From assembly GCF_039503195.1 (NCBI RefSeq), contig NZ_JBCJKP010000001.1, positions 806,001-870,000 on the forward strand: a stretch of 64,000 nucleotides of DNA, given 5' to 3'. This document shows, piece after piece, positions 1 through 8,228 of this stretch; the first letter of the stretch is position 1; each line of letters starts with the position of its first letter. The position numbers and the translations under genes were made by a program. Source of the DNA: Streptomyces mirabilis (lineage in GTDB: Bacteria; Actinomycetota; Actinomycetes; Streptomycetales; Streptomycetaceae). The notes beneath the pieces are model-generated. The model was not told where the DNA came from and did not search any database. It was given only the letters and a program-made list of their open reading frames with translations.

Positions 1-1089
1 GACCGCGGTCGAGCTCCAGGCCGGCTTGCACCCGGTACCAGGGGGCGTGGGCGTCGGGGTGGGGGTCGAGGAGGGCGGCGTGGCCCCGGCGAACGTCACC
101 GAGTACTTGGCGAAGTCCCAGGAGTTCTGCGCCACGCTGGAGCAGGTGCCCGAGGTCCGGCCGCCGTTGTCGGCCGGGGTGCACTGACGGTCGCGGTTGA
201 GGGACCAGAACGTGAAGCGGTCCATGTTGTGGCTGGTGGCGTAGTCCAGCACGGTCTGGAAGTCGGTCTGCGTGAAGAACTCGCCGGTGTCGCTGCGCCC
301 GTTCATCCCGGAGAAGCCCTCGTGGGCGTAGGCGGTCGCCTGGTCCCATCCGAAGGTGGACTGCAGGATCTGGTTGAAGTTGGTCAGCGCGCCGGTCTGC
401 GACGCGGCGCCGTTGAAGCCGCCGTCGAACGGCATGATGGAGAAGTTGTTCGGTGTGAAACCCTGCGACTTGGCCTCCAGCAGCATCTGCTTGCCGAACC
501 AGCCTGTGCCGTCCGCGGTGCCGGCGGTGGTGACGGAGACGTAGAGTCCGGGGTTGTTCTGCTGGAGGATCTTCGCGGCGCCGATCTCGTTCTTGATGGC
601 CGCCGTGTTCTCGTACTCCGGCTCTTCGAGGTCGAAGTCGATGGCGTGCAGACCGTACTTGGTGATGACCTGCTGGTACGCCGCCGCCGTGGCAGCCGCG
701 TCCGAGCACACCTGGCCGAGCTTGGTGCCGCCGTAACCGCCGATGGAGATGGAGACGTCGCCGCCCTTGGCGCGGATGGTGTTGACGACCGACTGCACGG
801 CGGTGTCCGAGGAGACCGGGGCCGTACCGCCCCATGTGGGGCTGCAGCCGCCGCCGTTGGGGGCGAGGACGAAGGCGAGCTGGAACGCCTTGAGGCCGGT
901 GGCGTCCATGATGGCGGCCGTGTCCGGCGGGTCGTTGTCGAGCGGCATCAGGTAGGGAGCCGCGGCGTACCAGCGGTTGCCGAGTGCGGAGGTCGCGCCG
1001 GAAGCGCTGCCCGCGACCAGTGCGGTCGTGCCCGCTGCGGCGAGTCCAACGGCGGCCGCCGCGCCCAGACATGCGCGAAGACGTCTCAC
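1..1089 (-). CDS. Secreted GH18 chitinase-like hydrolase with C-terminal chitin-binding module (partial)
   Basis: Reads off the left edge of the window, so only 363 N-terminal residues are present. A GTG start at 1089 has a GGAGG six bases upstream. Residues 1-35 look like a Sec signal peptide (MRRLRAC then an Ala-rich core). The body is a GH18 barrel: SISIGGYGG near residue 113, then DFDLE near 151-155, which fits the DxDxE catalytic motif with Glu155 as proton donor. SLNRDRQC is typical of Streptomyces family 18 enzymes of this type. After the barrel comes a Pro/Thr linker, then CKPAWSSTAV at the window edge, which matches the start of a CBM5/12 chitin-binding module. It should cleave chitin or related GlcNAc polymers outside the cell. 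Two DasR-like operators lie upstream. Confidence 0.9.
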   Translation of the reverse strand, partial: MRRLRACLGAAAAVGLAAAGTTALVAGSASGATSALGNRWYAAAPYLMPLDNDPPDTAAIMDATGLKAFQLAFVLAPNGGGCSPTWGGTAPVSSDTAVQSVVNTIRAKGGDVSISIGGYGGTKLGQVCSDAAATAAAYQQVITKYGLHAIDFDLEEPEYENTAAIKNEIGAAKILQQNNPGLYVSVTTAGTADGTGWFGKQMLLEAKSQGFTPNNFSIMPFDGGFNGAASQTGALTNFNQILQSTFGWDQATAYAHEGFSGMNGRSDTGEFFTQTDFQTVLDYATSHNMDRFTFWSLNRDRQCTPADNGGRTSGTCSSVAQNSWDFAKYSVTFAGATPPSSTPTPTPTPPGTGCKPAWSSTAV

Positions 1090-1157
1090 TGCGTGCCTCC
1101 AGGAGGTGGGGAGAGTCGCCCCAGCTTCCTGTAGGTGTTGCGCCCATGCCAATAGAT

Positions 1158-1190
1158 TGGCCTAGACCAGATAACTCTTGGACTAGACCA
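1158..1190. promoter_or_regulatory. Two DasR-like dre sites upstream of the chitinase gene
   Basis: TGGCCTAGACCA (1158-1169) and TGGACTAGACCA (1179-1190) each match the core of the Streptomyces dre consensus TGGTCTAGACCA at 11 of 12 bases. They are 21 bp apart, about two helical turns, and lie 70-100 bp upstream of the chitinase GTG. DasR is the GlcNAc-6-phosphate-responsive GntR repressor, so induction by chitin breakdown products is the expected logic. Confidence 0.75.
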
Positions 1191-1285
1191 TACGATTGCT
1201 TTACCTCTCCCCCGCTACCGGAGGAACCGAACACGGTGAGACATCACGGTCGACACACGCACCGCGGAGCGTGGCCTCCGCCGGG

Positions 1286-1984
1286 TCAGCCCCGCGCCTG
1301 CGCCCTGACATGTGCCGGGTACCACTTCGTGAAGCGGATCGCTGCGACCAGCAAGGCGATCGGGATGACCCAGTTGAGCCAGTCCGACCCGGACCTCACA
1401 TGCAGTGCGAGCAGCCCCAGCAGGGCCGTGACCAGGAACACCCCGCCCCACGTCGCCGTCAGGATCCTGTTGGTGCGCCGGAACAAGGGTGTGTCCCAGT
1501 ACTGGCGGGGCACCGACTCACGTGCGTACTGCTCGGTGAACGGTGTGAAGGCGAGGGAACCGAGTGCCACGACGGCGATCACCCCGTTGGCCAGCGTCTG
1601 CGCGTAGGTCTCCAGCCACATCAGGTCCTGGCGGTCCACCGCGAGCCCGAGTACGAAGAGGACGGCGAAGAACACCAGACTCGCCGCCTCCAGAATCTTG
1701 AAGCTCCCGCGCCTCAGGTCGGGGACATTGAGCACCAGGGCGGCGATGAGCGCCGCCAGTGCGGCGTACTTCCACGTACTGGGGCTCGCCACCACGTCAA
1801 AGATGATCCAGGGGGCGAAACCGAGGAAGACATTGTTGGTGCGCGGGGCTTCGCCGCTGGACACATCGGCCCGCACACCGGTCTGCGCATCGGCCGACGG
1901 CATTCCGGACGGCGTCATTCGGGACGGCGCAGACTCGCCGCTCCCCGTCGCTCCGAGGCCTCGATTCGCATCGGGTTGAGCCAT
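1286..1984 (-). CDS. Integral membrane protein of unknown function
   Basis: A 232-residue protein. The ATG at 1984 has a clear GGAGGT five bases upstream; the longer frame upstream lacks one and has no membrane character. The first 60 residues are polar and low-complexity. From about residue 65 there are roughly five or six hydrophobic stretches (for example FAPWIIFDVV, YAALAALIAALVL, ASLVFFAVLFVLGLAV, GVIAVVALGSLAF, WGGVFLVTALLGLLAL, WVIPIALLVAAI). Between the fourth and fifth lies a conserved-looking segment, FTEQYARESVPRQYWDTPLFRRTNR. No catalytic motif is visible and no family can be named with confidence. It stands alone, not in an operon. Confidence 0.75.
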   Translation of the reverse strand: MAQPDANRGLGATGSGESAPSRMTPSGMPSADAQTGVRADVSSGEAPRTNNVFLGFAPWIIFDVVASPSTWKYAALAALIAALVLNVPDLRRGSFKILEAASLVFFAVLFVLGLAVDRQDLMWLETYAQTLANGVIAVVALGSLAFTPFTEQYARESVPRQYWDTPLFRRTNRILTATWGGVFLVTALLGLLALHVRSGSDWLNWVIPIALLVAAIRFTKWYPAHVRAQARG

Positions 1985-2261
1985 CGGACACCTCCGCGGA
2001 TGGCGCCTCCATGTCGGAAACCGAGAGCGCGAGGAAACCCCCGGCCGCGCGCTGAGGCGAGGACCTCTGCTTCTCATGCTGCGACCGCCCCAACCCCGCC
2101 GCATCCGCTGCGGAAGTCCCCCGGTACTTGTTCGGGACTCCGTCTGCAGGCGGCGGACCTCGGCGTTTGACTGAAGGGTGACGGCCGACTGTCCGTCGGC
2201 GCCGGGACAGTTCGCCCACTCCCGCCGCGCCGGGAATCGTCATGGCCTCGCACCCGACCAC

Positions 2262-2530
2262 CACGTGGGACCCCACCCGCCTCGCACCTGCCGCACGACC
2301 TGGACGGGCCGTACCTCCGCAACCGGCCCCAATCCGCGCTTCAGCCCCATCGGCTCCTACCGCTGTCCGCTCGACGGCGACGGCATGCTGCACGGGGTGT
2401 GGACGATCCGTGATCGATCCGGCCGCCGGGACCATGCGGCGCACCCTGCTCGACGACTCGCACGTCGAGTTCCCGGGCGTCGACGACCGTCTGGCCTCCA
2501 GGGCACTGCCGTACGCCGGTCGTCCTTCAG
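2262..2530 (+). pseudogene. Relic of a carotenoid oxygenase (two fragments, frameshifts, internal deletion)
   Basis: Two short pieces of the RPE65/carotenoid cleavage oxygenase family lie head to tail. Piece 1 reads LPHDLDGPYLRN, then after a one-base insertion near 2326 continues GPNPRFSPIGSYRCPLDGDGMLHGVW, the family's N-terminal signature, ending near 2402. Piece 2, in another frame from about 2410, reads VIDPAAGTMRRTLLDDSHVEFPGVDDRLASRALPYAG, which fits the mid-protein segment around VEFPRIDxR. Roughly 250 residues that normally separate the two are missing. No start codon or RBS is convincing. This is a dead gene, not a short protein. The rest of the 1985-2593 gap shows nothing else. Confidence 0.7.
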
Positions 2531-2593
2531 ACAGGCGTCCCAGCGGCGTGACGTAGGGTGAGCGTCCGGGGTGGAAGACCAGAGGGGCAAGAG

Positions 2594-5488
2594 GTGGCGC
2601 CGGATCCGGTGCGGTTCGCGGTACTCGGCCCGGTTCGGGTCTGGCGGGCGGGGACGGAGCTGCACCTCGGACGTCCACAGGAAAGGGCTTTGCTGGCACT
2701 GCTGTTGGTACGGGCAGGTCAGCCGGTCTCCGTGAGCGAGGTCGTCGGCGCCCTGTGGGGCGGCCGTCCGCCGGACACCGCGGTCAATGTGGTCCACCGG
2801 CATGTAGGGGCACTGCGCCGCCTGTTGGAGCCCGGCCTTCCCACCCGTGCGACGGGCCAGTGGCTGCTCCGGGACACGGGCGGATACCGCCTGGTGGCCG
2901 ACAGCGACTCTCTGGACCTGTTGCGCTTCCGTGCGCTGCGGGTCGAGGCCCGGCGGGCCGCCTCGGACGGGGCACCCGAACGGGCCGTGGATCTCCTCAC
3001 CGAGGCATTGTCGCTGTGGCAGGGGCCGACGGCCCACGGGATCCCCGTGGAGGCGCGCGCACACCCGGCGTTCGTCTCGCTGGAGGACGAGCGCCTCGCG
3101 ACCGTGAAGGAGGCCGCCGATGTCGCGCTGCGTGCGGACGTGCCGGGTGTGGTCCTCCCCCGGCTCCGGGAGGCCGCTGCCGACAGCCCGTTGGACGAAC
3201 CGCTGATGGCCAGGCTGATGCTCGCCCTTTCGGCCACCGGTCGACGGCCCGAGGCGCTCAGCACATACGTCACCGTGTCGAACCGTCTCGCCGACGAGTT
3301 GGGCATCGATCCTGGACCGGAGCTGCGCGACGCCCACCAGGCGGTGCTGCGCGACACGGCATCCATGGCGGCCGGGCCCGCGGCCGGCGACTCCGAGGCG
3401 CGCACCGCCCAGGGTCCAGCGGCCTCGGACCTCGTCGGTCCGCGAGCGGCCTCCCTGCCCGTGCCCGCGCAACTGCCGCTCGACCTACCCACGTTCACCG
3501 GTCGGCGGGCCGAACTGACCGAGGTCCTCGCACCGCGGTCGAGCGAGGGGCGGTCCGCCGAAACGGTGGTGATCAGTGCCATCGGCGGAATGGCCGGAAT
3601 CGGAAAGACCACGCTCGCCGTGCACTGGGCCCATCGGGTCGCGGACCGCTATCCCGACGGGCAGCTCTACGTCAATCTGCGGGGGTTCGACCCGTCGGGG
3701 GCCGTCATGCGTCCCGACGAAGCGGTCCGCGGTTTTCTGGACGCGCTGGGGGTACCGCCGGACCGCGTCCCGTACGGTCTGGACGCCCAGGCCGCGCTCT
3801 TCCGCAGCATGCTGGCCGGACGCCGGTTCCTCGTCCTGCTGGACAACGCGCGGGATTCCGATCACGTGCGGCCGCTGCTGCCCGGCACGCCCGGCTGCCT
3901 CACGATCGTCACCAGCCGCGACCAGCTCTCCGGTCTGGTGGCCGCTCATGGGGCCCACTCCCTCACCCTGCGTCCGCTCGGCACCGACGAGGGACGGGAA
4001 CTCCTCATCCGCCGCCTGGGGGCCGAGCGGGTGTCCGCCGAGCGGGAGGCGGCGGCCGAGATCACGGCACTGTGCGCCGGTCTGCCGCTGGCCCTGGCCT
4101 GTGTCGCCGCCCGCGCGGCCACCCACCCGCACTTCTCGCTGTCGGCCGTCGCCGCCGAGCTGCGCGAGGCCCATGGCAGCCTCGACGCGTTCATCGAGGC
4201 CGACACGTCGGCCGATGTCGGCGCGGTCTTCTCCTGGTCCTCCCGCGCCCTCTCCCCCGCCGCAGCCCGCCTCTTCCGCCTGCTCGGACTGCATCCCGGA
4301 CCTGATTTCACCGCGCCGGCCGCGGCCGCCCTGGCCGGGCTCGCGGTGCGGGAGGCGCGGCTGTTGCTGACCGAGCTCTCCCGCGTGCATCTCATCAACG
4401 AGCACGCCCCCGGCCGGTACGCCTTCCACGACCTGCTCCGCGCCTACGCCGCCGAACTGGCGCACACCCAGCACGGCGAGGCCGGGTGTCGGGCGGCCGT
4501 GAACCAGCTGTTCGAGCACTATCTGTACACGGCGCACGCCGCCGGTCGGCTGATCGCACCGTACGTGGACACCATGCCGCTCCCGCCTCTCCCCGAGGGG
4601 ACCCTCCCCGAACCCCTCGCCGACGACGAGTCGGCCCTGGCTTGGCTCGCAGCCGAGTACGCGGTGCTGCTCGCCGTCATCGACGTGGCCACCAACTCGG
4701 GTTCGGACCGCCTTGTCTGCCTGCTCGTCTCGTCCTTGGAGCGCTTCTTCGACCGGCAGGGGCACTGGCACGACTGGGCGGCCGTCCAACGGACCGCACT
4801 CGAGGCCGCACTGCGGTTGTCCGACCCCGTCGTGGAGGCTCACGGCCTGCTCGGACTGGCCCGGGTGGCGGGCCGACTGGGCCTGCGCGACGAAGCCGGT
4901 GCCCACCTCGACCGTGTCCTGGGACTCTTCACCGAACTCGGAGACGACGTCGGACGGGCCTACGTCCATCTGAGCCTCGGCTGGGAGGCCGAGCAGCACG
5001 GTGACCTACCCGGCGCCCTCCGGCACGACCAACTGGCTCTGGATCTCTTCCGAGCCACCGGCCGGCAGGCCGCGCAGGCGACCGCCCTCAACGCGGTCGG
5101 CTGGGACCACGCGACGCTCGGGGATCACCAACAGGCCCTCGACCACTGCCTCGAGGCCTTGACCATTCAGAGGGATCTCGGAGACCACATCGGCCAGGCC
5201 GCCACCTGGGACAGCATCGCCTACGCCCACCACAACCTCGGCGACCACCCGCAGGCCCTCACCAGTTACCGCAACGCTCTCACCATCTTCCGGGACCTGG
5301 GCGTGCCGGCCGAGGAGGCCGGAACCCTCGTCCGTATCGGTGACACACACCGTGCGACAGGCGACCACGAGGCCGCCCGCGCCGCCTGGCGCAGCGCCCT
5401 CACCCTCTTCACCGAACTCGCCCACCCCGACGCCGAGCGCGTCCGTGTGCGCCTCGAGGAACGGGGCGAACCGCTGGGTGACGCGTGA
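2594..5488 (+). CDS. SARP-family transcriptional regulator with NB-ARC and TPR domains (AfsR-like)
   Basis: A 964-residue regulator. Residues about 1-95 form the OmpR-like winged helix of SARPs (VRFAVLGPVRVWR, then PQERALLALLL and VVHRHVGALRRLL). Residues about 105-260 are the bacterial transcriptional activator domain, ending in LADELGIDPGPELRDAHQAVL. An NB-ARC ATPase follows with Walker A GMAGIGKTT near residue 333 and Walker B FLVLLDNARD near 413. TPR-like helices fill the C-terminal 250 residues. The GTG at 2594 is preferred because AGGGG lies six bases upstream; the in-frame GTG at 2558 is an alternative. It is probably a pathway-level activator of secondary metabolism or another regulon. 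No biosynthetic cluster adjoins it, so its target is unknown. Confidence 0.92.
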   Translation: MAPDPVRFAVLGPVRVWRAGTELHLGRPQERALLALLLVRAGQPVSVSEVVGALWGGRPPDTAVNVVHRHVGALRRLLEPGLPTRATGQWLLRDTGGYRLVADSDSLDLLRFRALRVEARRAASDGAPERAVDLLTEALSLWQGPTAHGIPVEARAHPAFVSLEDERLATVKEAADVALRADVPGVVLPRLREAAADSPLDEPLMARLMLALSATGRRPEALSTYVTVSNRLADELGIDPGPELRDAHQAVLRDTASMAAGPAAGDSEARTAQGPAASDLVGPRAASLPVPAQLPLDLPTFTGRRAELTEVLAPRSSEGRSAETVVISAIGGMAGIGKTTLAVHWAHRVADRYPDGQLYVNLRGFDPSGAVMRPDEAVRGFLDALGVPPDRVPYGLDAQAALFRSMLAGRRFLVLLDNARDSDHVRPLLPGTPGCLTIVTSRDQLSGLVAAHGAHSLTLRPLGTDEGRELLIRRLGAERVSAEREAAAEITALCAGLPLALACVAARAATHPHFSLSAVAAELREAHGSLDAFIEADTSADVGAVFSWSSRALSPAAARLFRLLGLHPGPDFTAPAAAALAGLAVREARLLLTELSRVHLINEHAPGRYAFHDLLRAYAAELAHTQHGEAGCRAAVNQLFEHYLYTAHAAGRLIAPYVDTMPLPPLPEGTLPEPLADDESALAWLAAEYAVLLAVIDVATNSGSDRLVCLLVSSLERFFDRQGHWHDWAAVQRTALEAALRLSDPVVEAHGLLGLARVAGRLGLRDEAGAHLDRVLGLFTELGDDVGRAYVHLSLGWEAEQHGDLPGALRHDQLALDLFRATGRQAAQATALNAVGWDHATLGDHQQALDHCLEALTIQRDLGDHIGQAATWDSIAYAHHNLGDHPQALTSYRNALTIFRDLGVPAEEAGTLVRIGDTHRATGDHEAARAAWRSALTLFTELAHPDAERVRVRLEERGEPLGDA

Positions 5489-5495
5489 CGGGATG

Positions 5496-5526
5496 TGTGC
5501 CCCGGGAATCTCTGGCCCGGGGCACA
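5496..5526. terminator. Bidirectional hairpin terminator
   Basis: A perfect 11-bp stem, TGTGCCCCGGG and its complement, encloses a nine-base loop. It starts seven bases after the SARP stop and ends just before the stop of the converging broken gene. There is no T-tract, as usual for Streptomyces. Confidence 0.7.
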
Positions 5527-5530
5527 GCGG

Positions 5531-6240
5531 TCAGTTGAGTGAGCTGTCTATCGAGGACAACGGTACGGAGAACAGCACCCGTTGCGGAATCGCATGGTCG
5601 GTTCCTGTCCAGTGCCCTGTGCTGTCGGCCGCCCATTCGGTGAGCGTCCACACCCGGCCCGTACTCCACCAGTAGGACATGCTCTCGGTGTGCTGGCCCC
5701 AGCAGGCGTACACGATGTCCTGCCCGCAGTTGGCTGCCGCCGTGGCTCCGCTGGTGTTCTGCCGCCACAGGATGCCGTGCTGGCCGACACCGCTGCGCGC
5801 GTCGTCGACGTAGAAGTTCGGAGTGCCACCGCTGGTGACGCTGTGCGACAGCACGCCCTGCAGCCCGACGGCGTTCGTCTCGTACGCCGCCGAGGCGTTC
5901 ACGTGGCTGCTGCTGTCCGTGGCGAGGTAGCCGGGCTCGGAGCTGAAGTCGTACCGCCAGATGCGGGCCGGCTCCGTGCCGCCGGAGGAGAACCACTCGG
6001 TGGCGACCAGGCTGTCCGGCACGCTGCTGCGGTCCAGCGAGATGGAGCCGAAGCACGGCCGGGAGTCGTCGTTGGTCGAACTGCAGGCTCCTCAGGCGAG
6101 GCTGTAGAAGCCGACGGCCGGCATCACGTACTGGTAGCCGTCCGCCGACCACCCGCCACTCACCTTGCCGACCGCGGAACTGTTGACGGTCGCCTGGAGG
6201 ATGCGCTTCATGTCGAAGATGTACATCACCGACCTGATGC
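5531..6240 (-). pseudogene. Secreted-type protein gene interrupted by an in-frame stop
   Basis: One reading frame runs from SVMYIFDMKRILQATVNSSAVGKV near 6230 through GGWSADGYQYVMPAVGFYSLA, meets TGA at 6092-6094, and continues in the same frame as GACSSTNDDSRPCFGSISLDRSSVPDSLVATEWFSSGG to the stop at 5531. The downstream part (LVATEWF, YDFSSEPGYLATD, SVTSGGTPNFYVDD, NTSGATAAANCGQDIVYACWGQHTESMSYWWSTGRVWTLTEW) is coherent and Cys/Trp-rich, like a Streptomyces secreted protein. I see no signal peptide in frame upstream, so the 5' end may also be lost. The family is not recognised. A later restart at the ATG at 6022 lacks an export signal. Confidence 0.55.
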
Positions 6241-6334
6241 GTCCGTGGACGATCGTCGGCCGCGACGGCGACCACCACGACAGCGTCCACCGCGGTGGCG
6301 GCCACGGCCACTGACGGGATCGATCGACCCGCGT

Positions 6335-6369
6335 GTGCCGGTCCGCGCCCAAGGGGCCCGGACCGGCAC
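6335..6369. terminator. Hairpin terminator downstream of the alpha/beta hydrolase
   Basis: Perfect 11-bp arms, GTGCCGGTCCG (6335-6345) and its complement (6359-6369), lie about 90 bases beyond the stop of the minus-strand hydrolase gene. Confidence 0.55.
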
Positions 6370-6460
6370 CACTGATGAACAGGCCTAGGCGTACGGGAAG
6401 TTCGCCGGCGCTTCTCCGCGCGCTTCCGTGACCCCCTCGACGTGCTCGGCCGCTACAGCT

Positions 6461-7291
6461 TCACCCCGTCCGCCCCGCGCGGTCGAGGGTGGCGACCTCG
6501 CGTACGGCCTCGGCGATGGACGGGAAGTCCTTCTTGAGGATCGCGCCGTGGTTGCCGGCGACCTTCGCACTGATCTGGATGTTCGGGTTGCGGGCGGTCA
6601 CCGCGTCGAGGCCGGTGCGTATCCGTTCCTGCTCGTCACCGCGGCTTCCGAAGGACGTCCCCGAAGCGACCACGTACCGCACCGGGACGGTGATGTCGTC
6701 CAGCACGGGGCCCAGTTCGCGCTCGCGGGAGAGCCTGCCGAGCTCGATGTTGCTGTTCGCCTGCTGTTCGGCGGTCATCCGCGGGGCCAGGCCCGTCGGG
6801 CGCAGCAGCGGCAGGAACCAGCCCATCCGCCGGAACAGCTTCCGGATCCGCTGTTCCATGGCCTCGTCGAGCCAGTCGTAGGGAAACGCGCCGTCGACCA
6901 GGACCGCGCCCAGGGCACGCTCCGGGTTCCGGCCGGCCCAGTGCGCCCCGACGACCGCCCCGTAGGACCAGCCCACCACCAGCGCCCGGTCCACACCCCT
7001 GGCCGCGAGAACGGCATCGACGTCCCGGACGGCTGCTTCGAAGGAATAGTCCGCCGAGCGCTTCGATCTGCCGCGGGCCCGCTCGTCGTAGGTGATGTGG
7101 CGCCACCCCGTGCCCAGTTCGGCGATGACGCGCCGCCAGTACCCCTGCGTGGCGAACTGGCCATTGAGGTAGACCACGGGGATGCCGGGTCCGCCCATGT
7201 CGGTGACGGCCAGGGCCGTATCGTCGACCGACACCATGCCGGTCCACTTCGAACTGTTCGAACTCGTCGAGGACGTGCTGTTCTTCGTCAT
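6461..7291 (-). CDS. Alpha/beta hydrolase
   Basis: A 276-residue protein with the alpha/beta-hydrolase fold. The motif VVYLNGQFATQGYWRRV is at the oxyanion strand, GWSYGA near residue 108 is the nucleophile elbow (Ser in the GxSxG position), and AGNHGAIL near residue 255 places the catalytic His. An acid lies in the preceding strand region. A low-complexity Ser/Thr/Asn N-terminus (about 15 residues) precedes the fold. The start has GGGGGAA five bases upstream. The gene follows the DUF4097 gene by 33 bp in the same direction, so the two are probably one operon. Substrate unknown; the closest general type is the small esterase/haloperoxidase-like group. Confidence 0.88.
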   Translation of the reverse strand: MTKNSTSSTSSNSSKWTGMVSVDDTALAVTDMGGPGIPVVYLNGQFATQGYWRRVIAELGTGWRHITYDERARGRSKRSADYSFEAAVRDVDAVLAARGVDRALVVGWSYGAVVGAHWAGRNPERALGAVLVDGAFPYDWLDEAMEQRIRKLFRRMGWFLPLLRPTGLAPRMTAEQQANSNIELGRLSRERELGPVLDDITVPVRYVVASGTSFGSRGDEQERIRTGLDAVTARNPNIQISAKVAGNHGAILKKDFPSIAEAVREVATLDRAGRTG

Positions 7292-7324
7292 GTGTTCCCC
7301 CTGGCTGGTTCTGGTTCAGTTCGT

Positions 7325-7990
7325 TCAGAGGCTGCGGGCGGTGATGTCGCCGCGGGAGGTGGTGGCGCGGATGTCGAGTTCGGCGGTGCCGTCGTTCTTG
7401 AGGGCGTTGCTGACGCGGCCGTGGCCGGTGCCGGCGTCCAGGGCGGCGGAGACGCCGGCGGCGGCGCCGACCGAGATGTCGCCGGACTGGGTGCGGAGCA
7501 CGACCGTGCCGCGTACGGCCTCGGTGATCCGGATGTCGCCCCTTGCGGTGCTGATCTCCGCGGAGCCGCCCAGCCGGCCGACCTCGACGTCGCCGTCGAT
7601 CGCGGTGAGACGGACACTCGCGGCCTCGTCGATCTTGATCTGGCGGTACGCGCCTTCGAAGGCGACGTCGCCGAGGCGTCCGACGCCGCGGAGCTCGGCG
7701 CTGGCGGTCTTGGCCTCGATGCGGGAGCCGGCGGGCAGTTGGACGGTGACCTCCAGGGATCCGGAGGGGCCGAAGAGCTGGTTGTCGGAGGCCGAGGCCG
7801 TGATCCGCAGGACGCCGTCGGCGTAGGCGACTTCTGTCTGTTCGGCGGTCTTGGTGTCGCGGCTCTTGGAGGGGTCGGCGGGGAGGACCTCGACGGTGGT
7901 GTCGGCGCGGTCCGCGGCGATGAACTGGACGCGTCCGGCGGGAATGTCCAGGACGGCGGAGATCGGGGCGGGGGTGTCGAACTTCTGCAT
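7325..7990 (-). CDS. DUF4097 family beta-helix protein
   Basis: A 221-residue protein made of short beta-strand repeats (GDVEVGRLGGSAEISTARGDIRITEAVRGTVVLRTQSGDISVGAAAG), characteristic of DUF4097, an adhesin-like right-handed beta-helix found in bacteria. No signal peptide, so likely cytoplasmic. Of two adjacent ATGs the second, at 7990, has the better spacing from GGGAG (six bases). It is first in an operon with the alpha/beta hydrolase and is transcribed away from the regulator at 8229. The shared intergenic region is full of TTGCAA-type palindromes, which suggests the pair is controlled by that regulator. Biochemical role unknown. Confidence 0.85.
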   Translation of the reverse strand: MQKFDTPAPISAVLDIPAGRVQFIAADRADTTVEVLPADPSKSRDTKTAEQTEVAYADGVLRITASASDNQLFGPSGSLEVTVQLPAGSRIEAKTASAELRGVGRLGDVAFEGAYRQIKIDEAASVRLTAIDGDVEVGRLGGSAEISTARGDIRITEAVRGTVVLRTQSGDISVGAAAGVSAALDAGTGHGRVSNALKNDGTAELDIRATTSRGDITARSL

Positions 7991-8035
7991 CATGCTCTCC
8001 CGTGCTCGCTCGTTGTTTCTGACATCGGAAACGCT

Positions 8036-8163
8036 ACGTTGCTTTCCACTGTCAGACAACGAGCTTGTTGCATCGGATTGACATCTGCGCAGGTAGAGTT
8101 CAGGAAACTGTTGCAACGGTCTTGAGAGTAACGCAACGGCACCTGCCCCGTTCATTGCAATGG
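8036..8163. promoter_or_regulatory. Cluster of TTGCAA-type operator half-sites and palindromes
   Basis: The divergent intergenic region carries GTTGCAAC (8110-8117, perfect palindrome), CATTGCAATG (8153-8162, perfect palindrome), and related copies CGTTGC (8036), GTTGCATCGG (8067-8076) and AACGCAACGG (8130-8139). Five related sites in 130 bp between a regulator and its divergent operon strongly suggest a multi-site operator. Confidence 0.6.
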
Positions 8164-8228
8164 GTGAGATGTGAACGCTACAGTGGCGGGATCAGGGACC
8201 GCCACGAAGGACCACCGAGGAGATTGCG

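Noticed and set aside
229..1134. Long plus-strand open frame opposite the chitinase
   Set aside because: It is the antisense shadow of the GC-biased chitinase gene; its protein is Gly/Arg/Val-rich with no domain, while the minus strand encodes a clear GH18 enzyme.
6085..6100. Selenocysteine or programmed readthrough at TGA 6092-6094
   Set aside because: No SECIS-like stem-loop with a defined apical loop was seen next to the codon, and high-GC actinobacterial secreted proteins rarely contain selenocysteine. Mutation or error is simpler.
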